DNA from: Amycolatopsis alkalitolerans
Lineage (GTDB): Bacteria > Actinomycetota > Actinomycetes > Mycobacteriales > Pseudonocardiaceae
NCBI RefSeq assembly: GCF_006152065.1
Contig: NZ_VDFW01000027.1
Coordinates: forward strand, 1-64,000
Length of the DNA stretch: 64,000 nucleotides
Direction of reading: 5' to 3'
The translations under genes and the position numbers were made by a program. Below, piece after piece: positions 63,750-64,000 of the stretch (its first letter is position 1; the number at the start of each line of letters is the position of its first letter). The notes beneath the pieces are model-generated. The model ran no database searches and was not told where the DNA came from. It worked only from the letters and a program-made list of their open reading frames with translations.

Positions 63750-64000
63750 TCAGCCGACGCGGTGGAGCCAGGTGACGGGGGCGCCGTCGCCGGCGTAGCG
63801 GAAGGGCTCGAGGGCTTCGTCCCAGTTGGCGGCCAGCAACTCGTCCACGCGGTGCGCGAACGCCTCGCCCGCCCGCGCCTGGCTCACCAGCGCGCGCAGC
63901 TGATCCTCCCCGACCACGATGTCGCCGTTGGCGCTGGTCCGCCCGTGCCACAGGCCGAGCCCGGGCGCGAAACAGTACCGCTCGCCGTCGACGCCGGGAC
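63750..64000 (-). CDS. DUF3145 family protein, truncated by window edge
   Basis: C-terminal 83 residues of a gene entering from beyond the window: PGVDGERYCFAPGLGLWHGR, NGDIVVGEDQLRALV, and ANWDEALEPFRYAGDGAPVT followed by WLHRVG and a TGA stop. This matches the actinobacterial DUF3145 family, which lies next to fabF in Streptomyces (SCO2391 region). Function unknown. Confidence 0.82.
   Translation of the reverse strand, partial: PGVDGERYCFAPGLGLWHGRTSANGDIVVGEDQLRALVSQARAGEAFAHRVDELLAANWDEALEPFRYAGDGAPVTWLHRVG

Noticed and set aside
1-64000. CRISPR arrays, transposase genes, phage genes, toxin-antitoxin pairs, NRPS/PKS modules
   Set aside because: Looked for and not found; the fab genes are housekeeping type II fatty-acid synthesis genes rather than a polyketide cluster.

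Overview
This is a high-GC chromosomal window from an actinobacterium, most likely a Pseudonocardiales member close to Amycolatopsis. The assignment rests on strong GC bias at third codon positions, frequent GTG/TTG starts, several leaderless-looking promoters, mycobacteria-like gene order (dlaT/sucB, TIGR01777 protein, lipB, lipA; and ahpE, DUF3052, aceE, PucR regulator, fabD, acpP, fabF), a Streptomyces-like fabD-fabH-acpP-fabF order with fasR, and actinobacterial families such as DUF3145, TIGR03085 and class F sortase. No rRNA, CRISPR array, IS element, prophage or plasmid function was seen. One tRNA gene is present.

Layout. 0-8.8 kb: lipoate region (E2 acyltransferase fragment, TIGR01777 epimerase-like protein, PAP2 phosphatase, lipB, lipA) with a luciferase-like oxidoreductase, a TetR regulator facing a small regulator-like gene across two palindromic operators, an SDR enzyme and a DedA protein. 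8.8-20.9 kb: acyl-CoA dehydrogenase, patatin-like lipase, L,D-transpeptidase lipoprotein, LtrA protein, an 800-bp almost gene-free stretch, dnaE, a secreted glutamic (G1) peptidase and a class V aminotransferase. 20.9-28.7 kb: a xylo-oligosaccharide unit with a GH3 glycosidase and LacI repressor facing a sugar ABC importer and xylose isomerase; an 18-bp perfect palindrome sits just before the importer. 28.8-34.7 kb: a glycine-betaine-type ABC importer with a fused double permease, bracketed by two different IclR regulators. 35-38.5 kb: an excalibur-domain wall protein coupled to a class F sortase, a TIGR03085 protein, and an ECF sigma factor coupled to a membrane protein. 38.5-48.9 kb: a peptide/opine-type ABC importer with an amidohydrolase gene between its two permease genes and an MFS exporter at the end, facing a YheO/DauR-type regulator and a PatB-type C-S lyase. 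48.9-50.1 kb: MarR regulator and HbpS/GlcG-like protein facing each other across three perfect copies of one palindrome, then tRNA-Val(UAC). 50.1-57.9 kb: peroxiredoxin, DUF3052 protein, pyruvate dehydrogenase E1 (aceE) coupled to an FMN lactate-dehydrogenase-like gene, lactate permease, PnuC. 58-63 kb: FasR and the type II fatty-acid operon, ending in a terminator; then a membrane-anchored protein of unknown function and a DUF3145 gene cut by the window end.

Metabolic links. Lactate permease and the lactate dehydrogenase-like enzyme could feed pyruvate to AceE. The lipoyl E2 at the left end is the natural partner of AceE, and LipB/LipA make its cofactor from octanoyl-ACP supplied by the fab operon at the right end. 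The most interesting accessory units are the YheO-amidohydrolase-importer-C-S lyase cassette, the two-IclR betaine importer and the excalibur/sortase F pair. Substrates of all three are inferred, not shown.
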